Assembly: GCA_033549365.1 (NCBI GenBank)
Contig: JAWSUF010000005.1
Location: 62,001 to 126,000, forward strand
Direction: 5' to 3'
DNA from: Acidobacteriota bacterium
GTDB taxonomy: Bacteria; Acidobacteriota; Aminicenantia; Aminicenantales; Saccharicenantaceae
DNA length: 64,000 nt
Shown here: positions 32,582-43,090 of the stretch, piece after piece
Layout of the letters: each line of letters opens with the position of its first letter
Position numbering within the stretch: position 1 is the stretch's first letter
Position numbers and translations under genes: made by a program
The notes under the pieces: model-generated
Told to the model about the DNA's origin: nothing
The model's database searches: none
What the model saw: the letters and a program-made list of their open reading frames with translations, nothing else

Positions 32582-34160
32582 GGCATGCTCCAATGAAAGC
32601 CTTGAAAAGAGGATGAGGATCCAGGGGTTTCGACAGAAATTCCGGATGAAACTGGCAGGCCAGAAACCAGGGATGATTCCGAAGCTCGATGATTTCCACA
32701 AGGCCGTAATCGGGATTGACTCCGGAAAAAACCAGCCCGGCCCCGGCCAGGATGTCTTCATATTCCGGGTTGAATTCGTAACGGTGGCGATGGCGCTCCT
32801 GAGTGACGGTTTTGCCGTAGGCTTTGAAGGCCAGGGTATTTTTTTTCAGCCGGCAGAGATATCGGCCCCGGCGCATGGTTCCGCCCAGATCGCAGTCCCG
32901 CGACAGTTCGCGCCACATAGTGATGATTTTGTGAGGCGTCCCCGGGTCGAACTCCGTGCTGTTGGCGGCCTTGAGCCCGGCTGCATTCCGCGCATATTCG
33001 ATCGCGGCAACCTGCATGCCCAGACAGATGCCGAAGTACGGGACGCTTTTTTTTCGGGCATACGATACGGCCCGGATTTTGCCTTCGATGCCGCGTATCC
33101 CGAAACCGCCGGGCACAAGAATGCCGTCCATCCCTTTAAGAACTCTCGCCGGATCTTTTTTTTCCAGTTCCTCGGATTCGATCCAGTCGATGCGGACCTT
33201 GACGTTGTTGGCCAATCCGCCGTGGTCCAGAGCCTGATTGAGGCTGATGTAGGAATCGTGAAGTCCGGCATATTTTCCGACCATGGCGATGCGGACCTCA
33301 TCCCGCAGACTTTGGATTTTCCGAACCAGACCGCGCCATTTGGACAGGTTTGGTTTTCCCGGCGCAAGATGAAGAAGCCGGAGGAGAATCCCGTCCAGGT
33401 TCTCTTTGGCGAAATTGAGAGGGATTTCAAGGATGTTTCCGGCATCCCGGGCGGCGATGACGGCTTCAAGAGGAACGTTGGTGAACAGAGCGATCTTCGC
33501 CTTCAGTTCATTGGGCAAAGCCCGGTCGGTTCGGCAGAGGAGAATATCGGGCTGAATCCCGATAGCCCGGAGTTCCCGGACACTGTGCTGCGTGGGTTTG
33601 GATTTGAGTTCCCCAGAGGCTCCAACATAGGGAATCAAAGTCAGGTGAACGAATATGGTGTTTTCCGGACCGAGTACCAGGCGCATTTGACGGGTCGCCT
33701 CGAGAAACGGCAGGCTTTCGATGTCGCCTGCCGTTCCGCCGATTTCCACAATGACGACGTCATGGCCTTCGGATACGGCTTTGAATCTTTCCCGGATTTC
33801 GTCCGTGACATGGGGAATGACCTGGACGGTCTTGCCCAGAAACTCCCCTTTTCTTTCCTTGCGGATGATGGATTCATAGATTTGTCCGGCCGTCCAGTTG
33901 TGGGCCTGGGTCGTTCGGGTGGAGGTGAAACGTTCGTAATGGCCGAGGTCGAGATCGGTTTCGGCGCCGTCGTCCGTGACATAGACTTCCCCATGCTGGA
34001 AGGGACTCATGGTCCCCGGATCGATGTTGAGGTAGGGGTCGAATTTCTGGATCGTGATCTTGTAACCGTGACTTTCGAGAAGCAGGCCGATGGAAGCCGA
34101 GGCGATGCCTTTACCCAATCCGGAAATCACACCGCCCGTCACAAAAACGTATTTGCTCAT
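32547..34160 (-). CDS. pyrG: CTP synthase
   Basis: A 537-residue CTP synthetase converts UTP to CTP with glutamine. The synthase domain has FVTGGVISGLGKGIASAS and FDPYLNIDPGTMSP. The class I glutamine amidotransferase domain has oxyanion GGFGIRG, nucleophile FGICLGMQ and the His-Glu pair in CQFHPEFLS. CTP is a direct substrate of KdsB, encoded just upstream, so the neighbourhood makes metabolic sense. The start overlaps the kdsB stop (4 nt) and the 3' end overlaps kdsA by 35 nt. Confidence 0.97.
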   Translation of the reverse strand: MSKYVFVTGGVISGLGKGIASASIGLLLESHGYKITIQKFDPYLNIDPGTMSPFQHGEVYVTDDGAETDLDLGHYERFTSTRTTQAHNWTAGQIYESIIRKERKGEFLGKTVQVIPHVTDEIRERFKAVSEGHDVVIVEIGGTAGDIESLPFLEATRQMRLVLGPENTIFVHLTLIPYVGASGELKSKPTQHSVRELRAIGIQPDILLCRTDRALPNELKAKIALFTNVPLEAVIAARDAGNILEIPLNFAKENLDGILLRLLHLAPGKPNLSKWRGLVRKIQSLRDEVRIAMVGKYAGLHDSYISLNQALDHGGLANNVKVRIDWIESEELEKKDPARVLKGMDGILVPGGFGIRGIEGKIRAVSYARKKSVPYFGICLGMQVAAIEYARNAAGLKAANSTEFDPGTPHKIITMWRELSRDCDLGGTMRRGRYLCRLKKNTLAFKAYGKTVTQERHRHRYEFNPEYEDILAGAGLVFSGVNPDYGLVEIIELRNHPWFLACQFHPEFLSKPLDPHPLFKAFIGACHANRLKRNPHR

Positions 34161-34879
34161 GGTTCTCCCGCGTCGAGGATCCTTTCAATTTCGACGATAT
34201 CCCCAGGGACATCGACGCCCCGCGAGGGGGTTTGAGTTTCGATCATGCGGATGCGGAAACCGTTTTCCAGCGCTCTCAGTTGTTCGAGATTTTCGCTGAT
34301 TTCCAAGGGAGAAGGATCGATCCGCGCGAAAGCCTCCAGAACCCCTCTTTGAAAGGCGTAGATCCCGATATGCTGATAAAAACCGTCGACGGCGCGAAAA
34401 GGGATCGCCGCCCGGGAAAAATAAAGCGCGTATCCGTTCTTGTCGGCCACAACTTTGACCCGATTCTCATCGTGAATGGATTGTGTTTCGCATACGCGGA
34501 TCATCAGAGAGGCCATGGACGTTTTTTCATCCTGAAGAGCCTGGACCAGTTTGTCGATATCCCGGCCGTCGAGCAGAGGCTCATCTCCCTGGATATTGAC
34601 CACGATCGGGCTGTCAAAAGCCGCCGCCGCCTCGGCCGCTCTTTCCGTTCCCGAGCGATGATGCGGAGATGTCATGACGACCGGAGCGCCGAATGAGCGG
34701 CAGGCTTCGGCGATTCTCCCATCGTCGGTCGCCACAATAATGCGGTCAAGGGAATTCGCGCTTTTTGCCGCCTCGTAGACTCTCCGGATCATCGGTTGAC
34801 CGTGAATGAGAGCCAGGGGTTTTCCGGGGAACCGGCTGGATTCAAACCGGGCCGGGATGATGCCGAGGGCTTTCTTCAA
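34157..34879 (-). CDS. kdsB: 3-deoxy-manno-octulosonate cytidylyltransferase
   Basis: KdsB of 240 residues activates Kdo to CMP-Kdo for lipid A core assembly: IIPARFESSRFPGKPLA (nucleotide loop), VATDD, VVNIQGDEPL (metal site), YFSRAAIPF and HIGIYAF. The homologous region begins exactly at a TTG (34879-34877) that overlaps the bactofilin stop as TTGA, with GGGAG about 10 nt upstream, so I take TTG as the start. No ATG or GTG is available nearby without running far into the bactofilin frame. Confidence 0.93.
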   Translation of the reverse strand: MKKALGIIPARFESSRFPGKPLALIHGQPMIRRVYEAAKSANSLDRIIVATDDGRIAEACRSFGAPVVMTSPHHRSGTERAAEAAAAFDSPIVVNIQGDEPLLDGRDIDKLVQALQDEKTSMASLMIRVCETQSIHDENRVKVVADKNGYALYFSRAAIPFRAVDGFYQHIGIYAFQRGVLEAFARIDPSPLEISENLEQLRALENGFRIRMIETQTPSRGVDVPGDIVEIERILDAGEP

Positions 34880-35277
34880 GATTTTTCGGCTCCCGGTTTT
34901 ACCTCGGTCGTGCTTTTTCCGGCGCCGGGCCGGTCCGTCGTCTGACAACTGGCTTCCAGATAGGCACCCTCTTCAACCATGAGCCGGGGCGTCACGATAC
35001 TCCCGAAGACCCGGCCCCGGTTGTGAATTTCCACTTTCTCAACCGCCTGGATGTTGCCTTTGATTTCGCCGTTGATGATGATTTGGCCGACCTTGACATC
35101 GGCTTCCACCTTGCCCTTTTCGCCGATGATGAGAAGAGAGTCCGAGTTAATGGTGCCCTGGAACTGACCCTCGATTCTGAAAGAGCCCTTGAAGGACAAA
35201 TCCCCCTTGAGATGGGTTTCCTGGTCGATCAGTCCGGCCAGCTTGGTTTCGTTGAATTCCCTGGGTTTGTCTTTCAT
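34876..35277 (-). CDS. Bactofilin (polymer-forming cytoskeletal protein)
   Basis: A 133-residue bactofilin: disordered charged N-terminus, right-handed beta-helix core (about residues 20-110) with the repeating pattern LKGDLSFKGSFRIEGQFQG and IIINGEIKGNIQAVEKVEI, and a disordered C-terminus. Bactofilins self-assemble without nucleotide and act as membrane-linked scaffolds. Its position right after parA-parB recalls myxobacterial bactofilins that position ParABS, so a role in chromosome or envelope organisation is a reasonable inference. It overlaps parB and kdsB by 4 nt each. Confidence 0.92.
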   Translation of the reverse strand: MKDKPREFNETKLAGLIDQETHLKGDLSFKGSFRIEGQFQGTINSDSLLIIGEKGKVEADVKVGQIIINGEIKGNIQAVEKVEIHNRGRVFGSIVTPRLMVEEGAYLEASCQTTDRPGAGKSTTEVKPGAEKS

Positions 35278-36122
35278 GAGAATTCTCCTTTTATTCTGGA
35301 AAAAATGGTATTGAGATCATCCATGGAATAGAAATAGATTTTGACCACACCCTTGTTGCGGTTGCCCGAGATGAGCACCTTGGTTCCCAAGGATTTGACC
35401 ATGTCCTCCTGGACGGCATTGAGGTCGGGATCCTCGAGAGGTCTCTGGATTCTCGGCGCTCTTTCCTTGAGGCGGTTGACAAGTTTTTCCGTATTCCGAA
35501 CGGAAAGATTTTGATCCATGATTTTCCGGAACGCCTCCTCCTGAACCCCGGGGTCATCCAAAGCGAGAATGGATCGGGCGTGCCCCATGGAAATCCGCCC
35601 CTGTTCAAGAGCAACCCGGATATCTTCCGGCAACTTGAGAAGGCGAAGGGTGTTGGCTACGGAAGACCTGTCCATCCCGACTTTCTCCGCCAATTGCTGT
35701 TGGGTGTATCCCAATTCCTGAATGAGCCTTTGGTAGGCTCGGGCGACTTCAAGCGGATTGAGATTTTCCCGATGGAGGTTTTCGATCAGAGAAATCTCCA
35801 TCTGCTTGTCTTCAGCAATGGACCGGACAAGGACCGGCACGCGCCTCAAACCGGCCAGACGCGCAGCCCTCCAACGCCTTTCCCCGACAATGATCTTGAA
35901 CGAATCACCATCGGGAACGGCCAGAATGGGTTGGACGATGCCCGATTCCCTGATGGACTGGGCCAGCTCCTCGATGGTCGCCTCGTCAAATTGAGTCCTC
36001 GGCTGGGCCGGATTCGGCCGGAGGCGTTCAATTTCGATTTCAGCATAGCGCTCGTCCTTGAGAATTCCGAATTCTTCCGGGATAAAGGCGCCCAAACCTT
36101 TTCCCAATGCTTTTTTCATCAT
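35274..36122 (-). CDS. parB: Chromosome-partitioning protein ParB
   Basis: ParB of 282 residues: N-terminal ParA-activating peptide [14 protein letters not shown]-binding domain with [12 protein letters not shown] and [13 protein letters not shown], helix-turn-helix [24 protein letters not shown] that reads parS, and a C-terminal dimerisation domain. It would load at the parS site at 36885-36900 and slide as a CTP-gated clamp. The start ATGATG overlaps the parA stop. Confidence 0.97.
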   Translation of the reverse strand: MMKKALGKGLGAFIPEEFGILKDERYAEIEIERLRPNPAQPRTQFDEATIEELAQSIRESGIVQPILAVPDGDSFKIIVGERRWRAARLAGLRRVPVLVRSIAEDKQMEISLIENLHRENLNPLEVARAYQRLIQELGYTQQQLAEKVGMDRSSVANTLRLLKLPEDIRVALEQGRISMGHARSILALDDPGVQEEAFRKIMDQNLSVRNTEKLVNRLKERAPRIQRPLEDPDLNAVQEDMVKSLGTKVLISGNRNKGVVKIYFYSMDDLNTIFSRIKGEFS

Positions 36123-36874
36123 CTTTTCATCAACTCCTCCGCAAGATCCAGGTAAGCTGCGGCACCCTTGGACTTTATATCATAAAGCAACACGGATTTG
36201 CCAAAACTCGGCGCTTCCGCCAGCTTGATGCTTCTCGGAACGATGGTCTCGAACATCACGGACCCCAGCGATTTTCGAATTTCATCGGCCACCTGTTTGG
36301 ACAGGTTGGTTCTTTCGTCGTACATGGTCAGGACAATTCCCGCCACCGCCAGCTTGGGATTGAAATATGTCCGGACCGTATCGAGGGTTTGGAAAAGATC
36401 GGGGATGCCTTCCATGCAAAAAAATTCAGTCTGAACGGGAATGATCAGGGAATCGGCGGCCGTCAGAGCATTGATTGTCAGAAAACCCAGAGACGGCGGG
36501 CAGTCGATCAGAATGTAATTGAAGAACCGGCGGACGCTTTCCAGGGCACTGCCCAGACGCGTCTCACGGGACTCCTGGGGAAAAAGCTCGGCTTCAAAGC
36601 CGGAAAGCTCCGGAGAACAGGGGCATAGATAACAGTTTTCAACTTCCGTGCCCTGAACCAGGCTCATGACATCGGCGCCGTTCATCATGGCTTCGTAAAT
36701 GCCTGTGTTCGGCGTCTTGGCCTTGCCAAGCCCCAAGGTGGCCATGCCCTGGGGATCAAAATCGACAAGAAGCGTTCTCCGGTTCCTGAGCGCGAGAGCC
36801 GCAGCCAGATTAATCGCCGTCGTGGTCTTCCCGACACCACCTTTCTGATTGGCAACAGCCATGATCTTATTCAT
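36119..36874 (-). CDS. parA: Chromosome-partitioning ATPase ParA (Soj)
   Basis: ParA of 251 residues with deviant Walker [17 protein letters not shown]' motif VDFDPQG and Walker [10 protein letters not shown]. It forms DNA-bound ATP dimers that pull ParB-parS complexes. ATG 36874 was chosen because it opens the conserved [10 protein letters not shown]; a more upstream in-frame ATG at 36901 only reads through the parS palindrome. The first bases overlap the mnmG stop (36867). Confidence 0.97.
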   Translation of the reverse strand: MNKIMAVANQKGGVGKTTTAINLAAALALRNRRTLLVDFDPQGMATLGLGKAKTPNTGIYEAMMNGADVMSLVQGTEVENCYLCPCSPELSGFEAELFPQESRETRLGSALESVRRFFNYILIDCPPSLGFLTINALTAADSLIIPVQTEFFCMEGIPDLFQTLDTVRTYFNPKLAVAGIVLTMYDERTNLSKQVADEIRKSLGSVMFETIVPRSIKLAEAPSFGKSVLLYDIKSKGAAAYLDLAEELMKR

Positions 36875-38762
36875 GTTCCCTCGGTGTTTCACGTGAAACA
36901 TTTCGGCGCGGGGATGTGTTCTTTCGATGGCGAGATTGAAGGAAAAAAGAAAGATTGGCCATGGCGGCCGGCGTCATCCAGGGGAGGCCGGCGGCCTCGC
37001 CGATTGTGGCGGGCCTGGCTGCGGCCAGCTTTTCGGCGACTTCCCGGCTTAGCCCCGGAACAGTCGGATATTCCAGATCCGAAGGGATTTTCATTCTGTC
37101 CGCCCCGGCAACCCGAATCATTTCCCGATCCTGTTTCTTGAGATAACCCTCATACTTGACTTCGGATTCAATACTTCTCATGTCTTCGTCACTCAGGGGT
37201 GTGGAAACTTCGGCATATTCTAGCACACTCCGGATTCCAATTTCAGGTTTTTTCAGGAATTGCCGAAGAGAAATCGTCTGATTGTCGATTTTGATTTTTT
37301 TCTTGCGAAGAAGATCCAACGTTTCCCGCAACCTGGCCTGCCTTTCCTCGAAGCGCACGAAAGCTTTTTCGTCGATAAGGCCGAGGGATTTTCCGTAGCC
37401 CGTCAACCGGGTGTCGGCATTGTCGATCCGCAGCCTCAGCCGATGTTCGGCTCTCGAAGTAAAAAGACGATAGGGCTCATCCACGCCTTTGGTGACCAGA
37501 TCATTCACCAGAACCCCGATATAGGCTTCCTCGCGGCCGAGGACAAAAGGCTTCGCCCCGGATATTTTTAACGCGGCATTGATCCCGGCCATAAGCCCCT
37601 GGGCGGCGGCCTCTTCATAGCCCGATGTGCCGTTGATCTGGCCGGCAAGATATAAGCCTTGAATTTTCTTCGTCTCCAGGCTGGAAAGAAGTTCCGCCGG
37701 CGATACGGCATCGTATTCGATTCCGTAAGCCGGTCTCAGAATCCGGGCCTCTTCAAGGCCGTCGATGGTTTTCAAGATTTTTGTCTGAACGTCATAGGGG
37801 AGACTGGAGGACAACCCGTTGACATATATTTCCGTGGTTTCGAGCCCCTCGGGTTCCAGAAAAACCTGGTGGCGACGGTGATGGGGGAACTTGACCACTT
37901 TGTCTTCGATGGAAGGGCAATATCGGGGGCCGACTCCCGCGATTTTTCCGCTGTAGAGAGGTGATCTGTCGAGATTGGCCCGAATCAAGTCATGCGTGGC
38001 CTCGCTGGTGTAACCGGCATGGCAGAGAACGCGGTTTTCGAGACGGCCTTCGGTGCGGAAAGAAAAAGGGACAGGTTCTTCGTCCCCCGCCTGGGCTTCA
38101 AACCGGCTCCAATCCACGCTTCGCCCGTCGATGCGCATGGGCGTTCCCGTTTTCAGGCGCATGTTCTTAAACCCCAGCCTCCGAATGTCCTCGGCCAATT
38201 CCATGGCCGGCGGCTCATTGGCCCGGCCGGCGGGGTAGCTGTTCAGTCCGATGTGGATGATTCCGTTCATGAAAGTTCCCGGGGAAAGGATCACCGCACG
38301 GGCGGAAAGCCGGGTTCCGTCGATCAGCCGTACACCAGCCGCATGACCTTTATCAATCAGGATCTCGGAGACGATGCCCTGAAAAAGAGTCAACCCCGGA
38401 GTCTCCTCAAGACGCCTTTTCATGGCCAGGCGGTAGTCAGCTTTATCGCATTGGGCTCTCGGAGCTTGAACAGCGCCGCCCCGGCTGCGATTGAGAAGCC
38501 GGAAATGAATGCCGGTCTCATCCGCCAGAAGGCCCATGAGTCCGCCCAGCGCATCGATCTCCCGAACAAGATGTCCCTTGGCCAAACCGCCGATCGCCGG
38601 GTTGCAGGACATCTGGGCGATCGTCTCGAGATGAATGGTCGCCAGGCAGACCCGGTGCCCCATGGCGCTTGAGGCGGCGGCGGCCTCGCACCCGGCATGG
38701 CCCGCGCCGATAACGATGATATCAAAATCGCAGCCGTTTTCGGACCTGGGCAAGCGCATCAT
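36867..38762 (-). CDS. mnmG: tRNA U34 carboxymethylaminomethyl modification protein MnmG (GidA)
   Basis: MnmG of 631 residues: FAD-binding [21 protein letters not shown], the active-site loop [29 protein letters not shown] and [12 protein letters not shown]. With MnmE it installs cmnm5 at wobble U34 of tRNAs. It starts in an ATGATG overlapping the mnmE stop. The C-terminal codons include the parS palindrome, so the last residues ([10 protein letters not shown]) are constrained by DNA function. Confidence 0.97.
   Translation of the reverse strand: MMRLPRSENGCDFDIIVIGAGHAGCEAAAASSAMGHRVCLATIHLETIAQMSCNPAIGGLAKGHLVREIDALGGLMGLLADETGIHFRLLNRSRGGAVQAPRAQCDKADYRLAMKRRLEETPGLTLFQGIVSEILIDKGHAAGVRLIDGTRLSARAVILSPGTFMNGIIHIGLNSYPAGRANEPPAMELAEDIRRLGFKNMRLKTGTPMRIDGRSVDWSRFEAQAGDEEPVPFSFRTEGRLENRVLCHAGYTSEATHDLIRANLDRSPLYSGKIAGVGPRYCPSIEDKVVKFPHHRRHQVFLEPEGLETTEIYVNGLSSSLPYDVQTKILKTIDGLEEARILRPAYGIEYDAVSPAELLSSLETKKIQGLYLAGQINGTSGYEEAAAQGLMAGINAALKISGAKPFVLGREEAYIGVLVNDLVTKGVDEPYRLFTSRAEHRLRLRIDNADTRLTGYGKSLGLIDEKAFVRFEERQARLRETLDLLRKKKIKIDNQTISLRQFLKKPEIGIRSVLEYAEVSTPLSDEDMRSIESEVKYEGYLKKQDREMIRVAGADRMKIPSDLEYPTVPGLSREVAEKLAAARPATIGEAAGLPWMTPAAMANLSFFLQSRHRKNTSPRRNVSRETPREHE
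36885..36900. other. parS centromere site
   Basis: The 16-bp palindrome TGTTTCACGTGAAACA is the canonical bacterial parS consensus bound by ParB. It lies inside the 3' end of mnmG, where it encodes part of the C-terminal VSRET, and 11 bp upstream of the parA start. This position also puts it where ParB could autoregulate parAB. It marks an origin-proximal part of the chromosome. Confidence 0.93.
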
Positions 38763-40141
38763 TTACCGACACAAAACCGGTTGAAAATGTCCTCGAGGAT
38801 CTCCTCGTCCCGGATTTCTCCCGTCAAGCGTCCGATCAGCGGAAGGGTTTGCCGGATCTCTTCCGCGACGATATCCTCGGAATGTCCCGAGCGGAGAAGC
38901 GCCTCGGCCCGTCCGAGAGCATCTCCGATATCCTGAAAGACGGTCTTTTGCCGGCCGTGGAGAATCATTTCTTCCTCGAAGCCTTCGGGAGCGGAAAAAA
39001 CGGAAAGGATCGTCTCCCGGAGTTGTTTCAGGTTCGATCCGCAGAGAGCCGAGATTTCGAGAGCCGGGGCTCCAGGTCTTGTCGCCTTGAGGCTTTCGAT
39101 ATCCGCAACCGCCGGAAGATCGGATTTGTTAAAGATGAGAACCGCTTTTTTCTCCGGACAAAATGTCAGGATATCGAAATCGTTCCGGGTCTCTTTTCGG
39201 GATCTGTCGAGGACGATGAGAAGGCCGTCCGCACCGGATGCCAGATCCCGGCTTTTTTCGATTCCGGTTTTTTCCGCCGGATTCGAAGGTCGTCCCCAAC
39301 CCGCCGTATCCACTAAGTTAAAGAGCGTTCGATCGGCGGCCCATTTTTCTCTGATAAAATCCCGGGTGGTCCCCGGCTGCGGCGTAACAATGGCCCTCTC
39401 TTCTCCCAATAGGGCATTGAAAAGCGTGGATTTCCCCGTATTGCGCCCGCCGGCAAGAACCAGCGTGACCCCTTCGACCAGGGACCGGCCGGCCTCGTAT
39501 GTTCCGACGAGGGCGGAGACATCGGCTGACAAAGCGGCCAGGCCGTCAGCCGGCGATGCCGGCTTCAAGCCGATGTCGTCATCGGGAAATTCGATCGCGG
39601 CTTCGATGCCGGCCAGAGCATCGATGAGGCCCCGGCGGATGGCGGCGATCCGTCCAGACAGGCTTCCGGCCAGTTGGCGGGAAGCCAGCCTGGCTTGTGT
39701 CAGAGTCTCGGCACCGATCAGATCGTTCAGAGCTTCCGCCTGAAGAAGATCCATCCTCCCATTGGCAAAGGCCCGAAACGTGAATTCCCCGGCTGCGGCG
39801 GACCTTGCCCCGGCCTTGATTCCCAGGCGCACGGCTTCTTCGACGACGACGGGGCTGCCGTGGCAGAAGATCTCCACGACATCTTCTCCGGTATAGGATC
39901 GGGGCGCCCGAAAATGGACGGCAAAGGCGGAATCGCCGAAAGCCTCCCGTCCGCTCGGCCCGAGTTTTCCGAAAATCAGCCGGCGAACGGGAAAATCCCG
40001 GAGTTTTCGCGGCGCGGACGGGCGGAAGATTTTCATGGCGATGGAAAGCGCCTTCCGGCCGCTCAAACGAATGACCGCCAGCCCGCCTCGTCCGGGAGGC
40101 GTGGCGACAGCGATAATCGTGTCCCCGTTTGGATATCTCAT
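38759..40141 (-). CDS. mnmE: tRNA modification GTPase MnmE (TrmE)
   Basis: A 460-residue MnmE: N-terminal folate-binding dimer domain ([22 protein letters not shown]), helical domain, inserted G domain (G1 [10 protein letters not shown]2/G3 PGTTRDF and DTAGW, G4 NKSD) and the C-terminal FCVGK, whose Cys matches the conserved C(I/V/L)GK end. G1 has Asn-Thr where GxPNVGKS is usual, a mild deviation. ATG 40141 has GGGGAG upstream. Partner mnmG follows with a 4-nt overlap. Confidence 0.96.
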   Translation of the reverse strand: MRYPNGDTIIAVATPPGRGGLAVIRLSGRKALSIAMKIFRPSAPRKLRDFPVRRLIFGKLGPSGREAFGDSAFAVHFRAPRSYTGEDVVEIFCHGSPVVVEEAVRLGIKAGARSAAAGEFTFRAFANGRMDLLQAEALNDLIGAETLTQARLASRQLAGSLSGRIAAIRRGLIDALAGIEAAIEFPDDDIGLKPASPADGLAALSADVSALVGTYEAGRSLVEGVTLVLAGGRNTGKSTLFNALLGEERAIVTPQPGTTRDFIREKWAADRTLFNLVDTAGWGRPSNPAEKTGIEKSRDLASGADGLLIVLDRSRKETRNDFDILTFCPEKKAVLIFNKSDLPAVADIESLKATRPGAPALEISALCGSNLKQLRETILSVFSAPEGFEEEMILHGRQKTVFQDIGDALGRAEALLRSGHSEDIVAEEIRQTLPLIGRLTGEIRDEEILEDIFNRFCVGK

Positions 40142-40193
40142 GGCTCAACTCCCCGGCCGGGCCGGAAAAGGAACGGCACGGGTTGCGGAACGG

Positions 40194-40865
40194 TTATTTG
40201 GCTCGGCGAAAGTCCTGGGCGTTCCGTTTGTGTTCCGAGAAGACTTTCATTTTTTTCAGAAAGCCTTCGCCGAGACTTTCCGTCGTCACGCCCGGGATTT
40301 GATTGACCGCGATATGGACGATGCGCCGCTCGTAGGGGTTCATGAAATCCAAAACTTCGTCACGGCCGGTCTCGGCGACCTGCCGGGCCACGCTATGGGC
40401 AAAGTCCCTCAATCGGTTCTCTTTTCTCTTCCTGAAGAACTCGCAATCCACCTGGACTTTGACCTGGGAGATTTTGTTCAAAACATGCTGGATGGCCAGA
40501 AGAAGCGTCCCTTCCTCGCGGAGAAGCAGCGCTTTGTCGGGACCGTTAAAAATGACATAGACCATCCCATTGCGTTTTTTGACCTGATACGACAACTCCA
40601 GAGGAAAAACGTCTTTCAGCCGGTCGAGGAAATTCTCGATCGTGTCTTCCTCGGATTCCTTTTTCGGCCAGGCCCGGATGACGATTTCCTTGGCCTTGAT
40701 TCCGAAAAGCCGGGTCTTTTCGGCCACGATCTCATAATAGAATTGCTCGCGCGGCAGTTTCATCCGGTGTTCGGCCAGGCTGATCGCCTCCTCAAGATTG
40801 CGGCCCTTGAACTCGCGCTTTTCGTCCGCCTGGGAAACCACAGCGGCGTTATTTTCTTTTTCCAT
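40194..40865 (-). CDS. jag: RNA-binding protein Jag/KhpB (KH-R3H)
   Basis: A 223-residue protein with Jag-N domain (FKGRNLEEAISLAEHRMKL, residues 19-70), a KH-like middle (LLLREEGTLLLAIQHVLNK) and C-terminal R3H domain (NPYERRIVHIAV). KhpB binds RNA with KhpA and affects cell envelope growth; genes lie next to yidC in many bacteria. It begins 17 nt inside the yidC 3' end. A 52-nt gap separates it from mnmE. Confidence 0.93.
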   Translation of the reverse strand: MEKENNAAVVSQADEKREFKGRNLEEAISLAEHRMKLPREQFYYEIVAEKTRLFGIKAKEIVIRAWPKKESEEDTIENFLDRLKDVFPLELSYQVKKRNGMVYVIFNGPDKALLLREEGTLLLAIQHVLNKISQVKVQVDCEFFRKRKENRLRDFAHSVARQVAETGRDEVLDFMNPYERRIVHIAVNQIPGVTTESLGEGFLKKMKVFSEHKRNAQDFRRAK

Positions 40866-42519
40866 GGCTTTCTCTTTTTTTCTTGGCCATCATCTTGTTC
40901 ATAAGAGCCTGCTGGCCGATCTGGAGAACATTGGACGTCAACCAATACAAGACAAGACCGCTTTGGAAACTCAGGAAAAACACCGTCATAACGACGGGCA
41001 TGATCATCATCATTCTTGCCTGGGCGGGATCGGCGGACGTGGGCGTCATTTTCATGGAAACGAACTGCGTGGCGCCCATCAGAAGAGGCGTGACGTAGAA
41101 AGGATCCATGACGGACAAGTCCTTGATCCAGAAGATGAAGGGGCTGTGACGGAATTCCACCGCCACCGTCAGCATTCGGAAAAATCCCCAGAAGATGGGA
41201 AGCTGAATGAGCATCGGCAGGCATCCCCCGGCGGGATTGACGCCGTGTTGCTTATAGAGCTTCATCATTTCTTCGTTCATCTGGCGTCTCTGCCCGATGT
41301 CCTGTTTGGCTTTTTTGTATTTCGAACGCAGGGCTTTGATCTTCGGCTGCAACTCGGCCATTTTGGCCATGGATTTCGAAGAACTGTAAGTCAGAGGGAA
41401 GAAGAGAATCTTGACGACAATGGTCATGATGATAATGGCAAAGCCCCAGTTGGGGACAAGCCCGTGAAAAAACCGAATGCCGATGAGAAGGATTTCCGCG
41501 ATCGATCCGAAAAACCCGAAATTGATAAGGGCCTTGGCGTTGTGACCGAAAGCCTTCAGCCTGTCGATCTCCTTCGGCCCGATGTAAGCCATGACCGGCC
41601 CGCTGACGGCCAGGAAATAGTCCGGTCCGTCCTCGGCGGGCCGGAGCTCGAAAACGGCCGTCCCCCGCTGATTCCCGACCAGGAACATGGCGGCGAAATA
41701 ATTGTCTTCATAAGCGGCCCACTCGACGAAATTGAAGGCGCTTCTCTCGGCCTTGTACTTTCTTTCGTCCATGCGATGAACCTTCCCGCCGGAGAAGACG
41801 GCGGCTCCCGAAGCGGCGCTGAATCGCTGTTTCAGCTCTTCCGGGGTCGGATTGCCGAGGCCGGGACCCCAAATGACCGCAAGGGGAACTTCCCGCCCGT
41901 CTTTCCAGACCCGGATATTCATATCCATGGCATACGTGCCGCCGGAAAAGACAAAGCGCTTTTCAGCCCGGATACCTTTTCCATCGGAATACTCAAATTC
42001 GACTTCCGCGATTCGGCCTTCGGAAATATTGAGAGATGTCTGCGAGACCCGGTAGTAGGCGGTGTTCAAAATCCGATCCAGTTCTTCGTCCCCGGTTCGG
42101 ACGGCAAAAGGAAATGTCCCTTTTTCGGCCGCTTCCAGGGGAACCATGTCAAGCGCTTGCTTTTCCCCTTCCCGCCCTTTGACGGCCCGTGCCTTGTGTT
42201 CCTTGAGTTTCCAGCTCGTCAGAATGCCGCCGCGGTTGCTCCAAACGGCACTGTAAAGAGGCGTCTCGACCAGGACGGTTTCTTCCTGTGCCGCGGAAAC
42301 CGCGCCCGCGATTTCAGGCTCGGCGGGTTCCTGGATTTTCAATGCGGGAGCCGGGGCCTCCGTTTCAGCCGGCGCATCCTGAGCCCAGGGGATGTCCGGC
42401 GCGGCCACCGTTTCCTGGGGGCGGCGGGCCGCCTCGGGAGGCGGCTTGACGAAAAACGCCTGGTAAAGCACCAGAACCACAAAAGAAAGCCCGATGGCCA
42501 GGATGAGTCTTTTTTCCAT
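40849..42519 (-). CDS. yidC: Membrane protein insertase YidC
   Basis: A 556-residue Gram-negative YidC: N-terminal signal-anchor (LILAIGLSFVVLVLYQAFF), large periplasmic beta domain (about residues 90-330), then the conserved five-helix insertase core (FFHGLVPNWGFAIIIMTIVV, NPAGGCLPMLIQLPIFWGFF, the last helix LVLYWLTSNVLQIGQQ). The long periplasmic domain confirms a diderm. It inserts membrane proteins with or without Sec. Start ATG 42519 has AGAGG upstream. Confidence 0.97.
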   Translation of the reverse strand: MEKRLILAIGLSFVVLVLYQAFFVKPPPEAARRPQETVAAPDIPWAQDAPAETEAPAPALKIQEPAEPEIAGAVSAAQEETVLVETPLYSAVWSNRGGILTSWKLKEHKARAVKGREGEKQALDMVPLEAAEKGTFPFAVRTGDEELDRILNTAYYRVSQTSLNISEGRIAEVEFEYSDGKGIRAEKRFVFSGGTYAMDMNIRVWKDGREVPLAVIWGPGLGNPTPEELKQRFSAASGAAVFSGGKVHRMDERKYKAERSAFNFVEWAAYEDNYFAAMFLVGNQRGTAVFELRPAEDGPDYFLAVSGPVMAYIGPKEIDRLKAFGHNAKALINFGFFGSIAEILLIGIRFFHGLVPNWGFAIIIMTIVVKILFFPLTYSSSKSMAKMAELQPKIKALRSKYKKAKQDIGQRRQMNEEMMKLYKQHGVNPAGGCLPMLIQLPIFWGFFRMLTVAVEFRHSPFIFWIKDLSVMDPFYVTPLLMGATQFVSMKMTPTSADPAQARMMMIMPVVMTVFFLSFQSGLVLYWLTSNVLQIGQQALMNKMMAKKKRESHGKRK

Positions 42520-42530
42520 ATCTAAACCTC

Positions 42531-42740
42531 TCAGGGAACGTGATCGATACCGCCTTCATGGAAGGGATGGCATTTCATCAATCTCCGGACGGCCAGCCAG
42601 GACCCCTTGGCCAATCCGTGCTTGGCGATGGCCTCCGAAGCATAATCCGAGCAACTGGGAAAAAACCGGCAGCGGACGCCCAACAGCGGAGAAAACATTT
42701 TTTTATATCCTCGAAGCAGAAACAGGACTGCCTTTTTCAT
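42531..42740 (-). CDS. yidD: Membrane protein insertion efficiency factor YidD
   Basis: A 69-residue YidD: amphipathic N-terminus ([18 protein letters not shown]), the signature [15 protein letters not shown] and [14 protein letters not shown] at the end. It assists YidC-dependent insertion at the inner membrane. ATG 42740 overlaps the rnpA stop (ATGA), and yidC begins 11 nt after its stop. Confidence 0.96.
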   Translation of the reverse strand: MKKAVLFLLRGYKKMFSPLLGVRCRFFPSCSDYASEAIAKHGLAKGSWLAVRRLMKCHPFHEGGIDHVP

Positions 42741-43090
42741 CCCCGGGCGCGTTTGCGCATGAACCCGGCCATGGCCAGAAAATCGGCATGTATCTCCCGC
42801 CATGAGGCGGAAGCCATGCTCGTCTTGGCGACAAACACCATATCCGTGGCTGCGGGCAACAAGTTCTTGTTCCGTCGAAAAAGACTTCTCATGCGTCTCT
42901 TGGCTTTGTTCCGGACAACAGCGCCGCCGACTTTTCGGGCGGCCACGAAAGCCGCTCTTGAATGTTCTAAGGGACCGGGCAGATAGACAATGTGGAAATA
43001 CCGCCCTCGGCAACGCAATCCCCTGGAATAAACCGCAGAAATATCCTCTTTTTTCCTAAGCCGCGCCCGAAAAGACAGGCTTTCATCCAA
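42737..43090 (-). CDS. rnpA: Ribonuclease P protein component
   Basis: RnpA of 117 residues, basic: [15 protein letters not shown] at the N-terminus, [19 protein letters not shown] (the RNR motif that contacts RNase P RNA) and the last helix region. The start is TTG 43090, within the last codons of rpmH (8-nt overlap), giving the usual N-terminal length; no ATG lies in frame before the conserved region. Coupled translation with rpmH is likely. Confidence 0.93.
   Translation of the reverse strand: MDESLSFRARLRKKEDISAVYSRGLRCRGRYFHIVYLPGPLEHSRAAFVAARKVGGAVVRNKAKRRMRSLFRRNKNLLPAATDMVFVAKTSMASASWREIHADFLAMAGFMRKRARG

Noticed and set aside
36884-36902. Small frames on both strands beginning MFHVKH
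   Set aside because: They only read the palindromic parS site in both directions.
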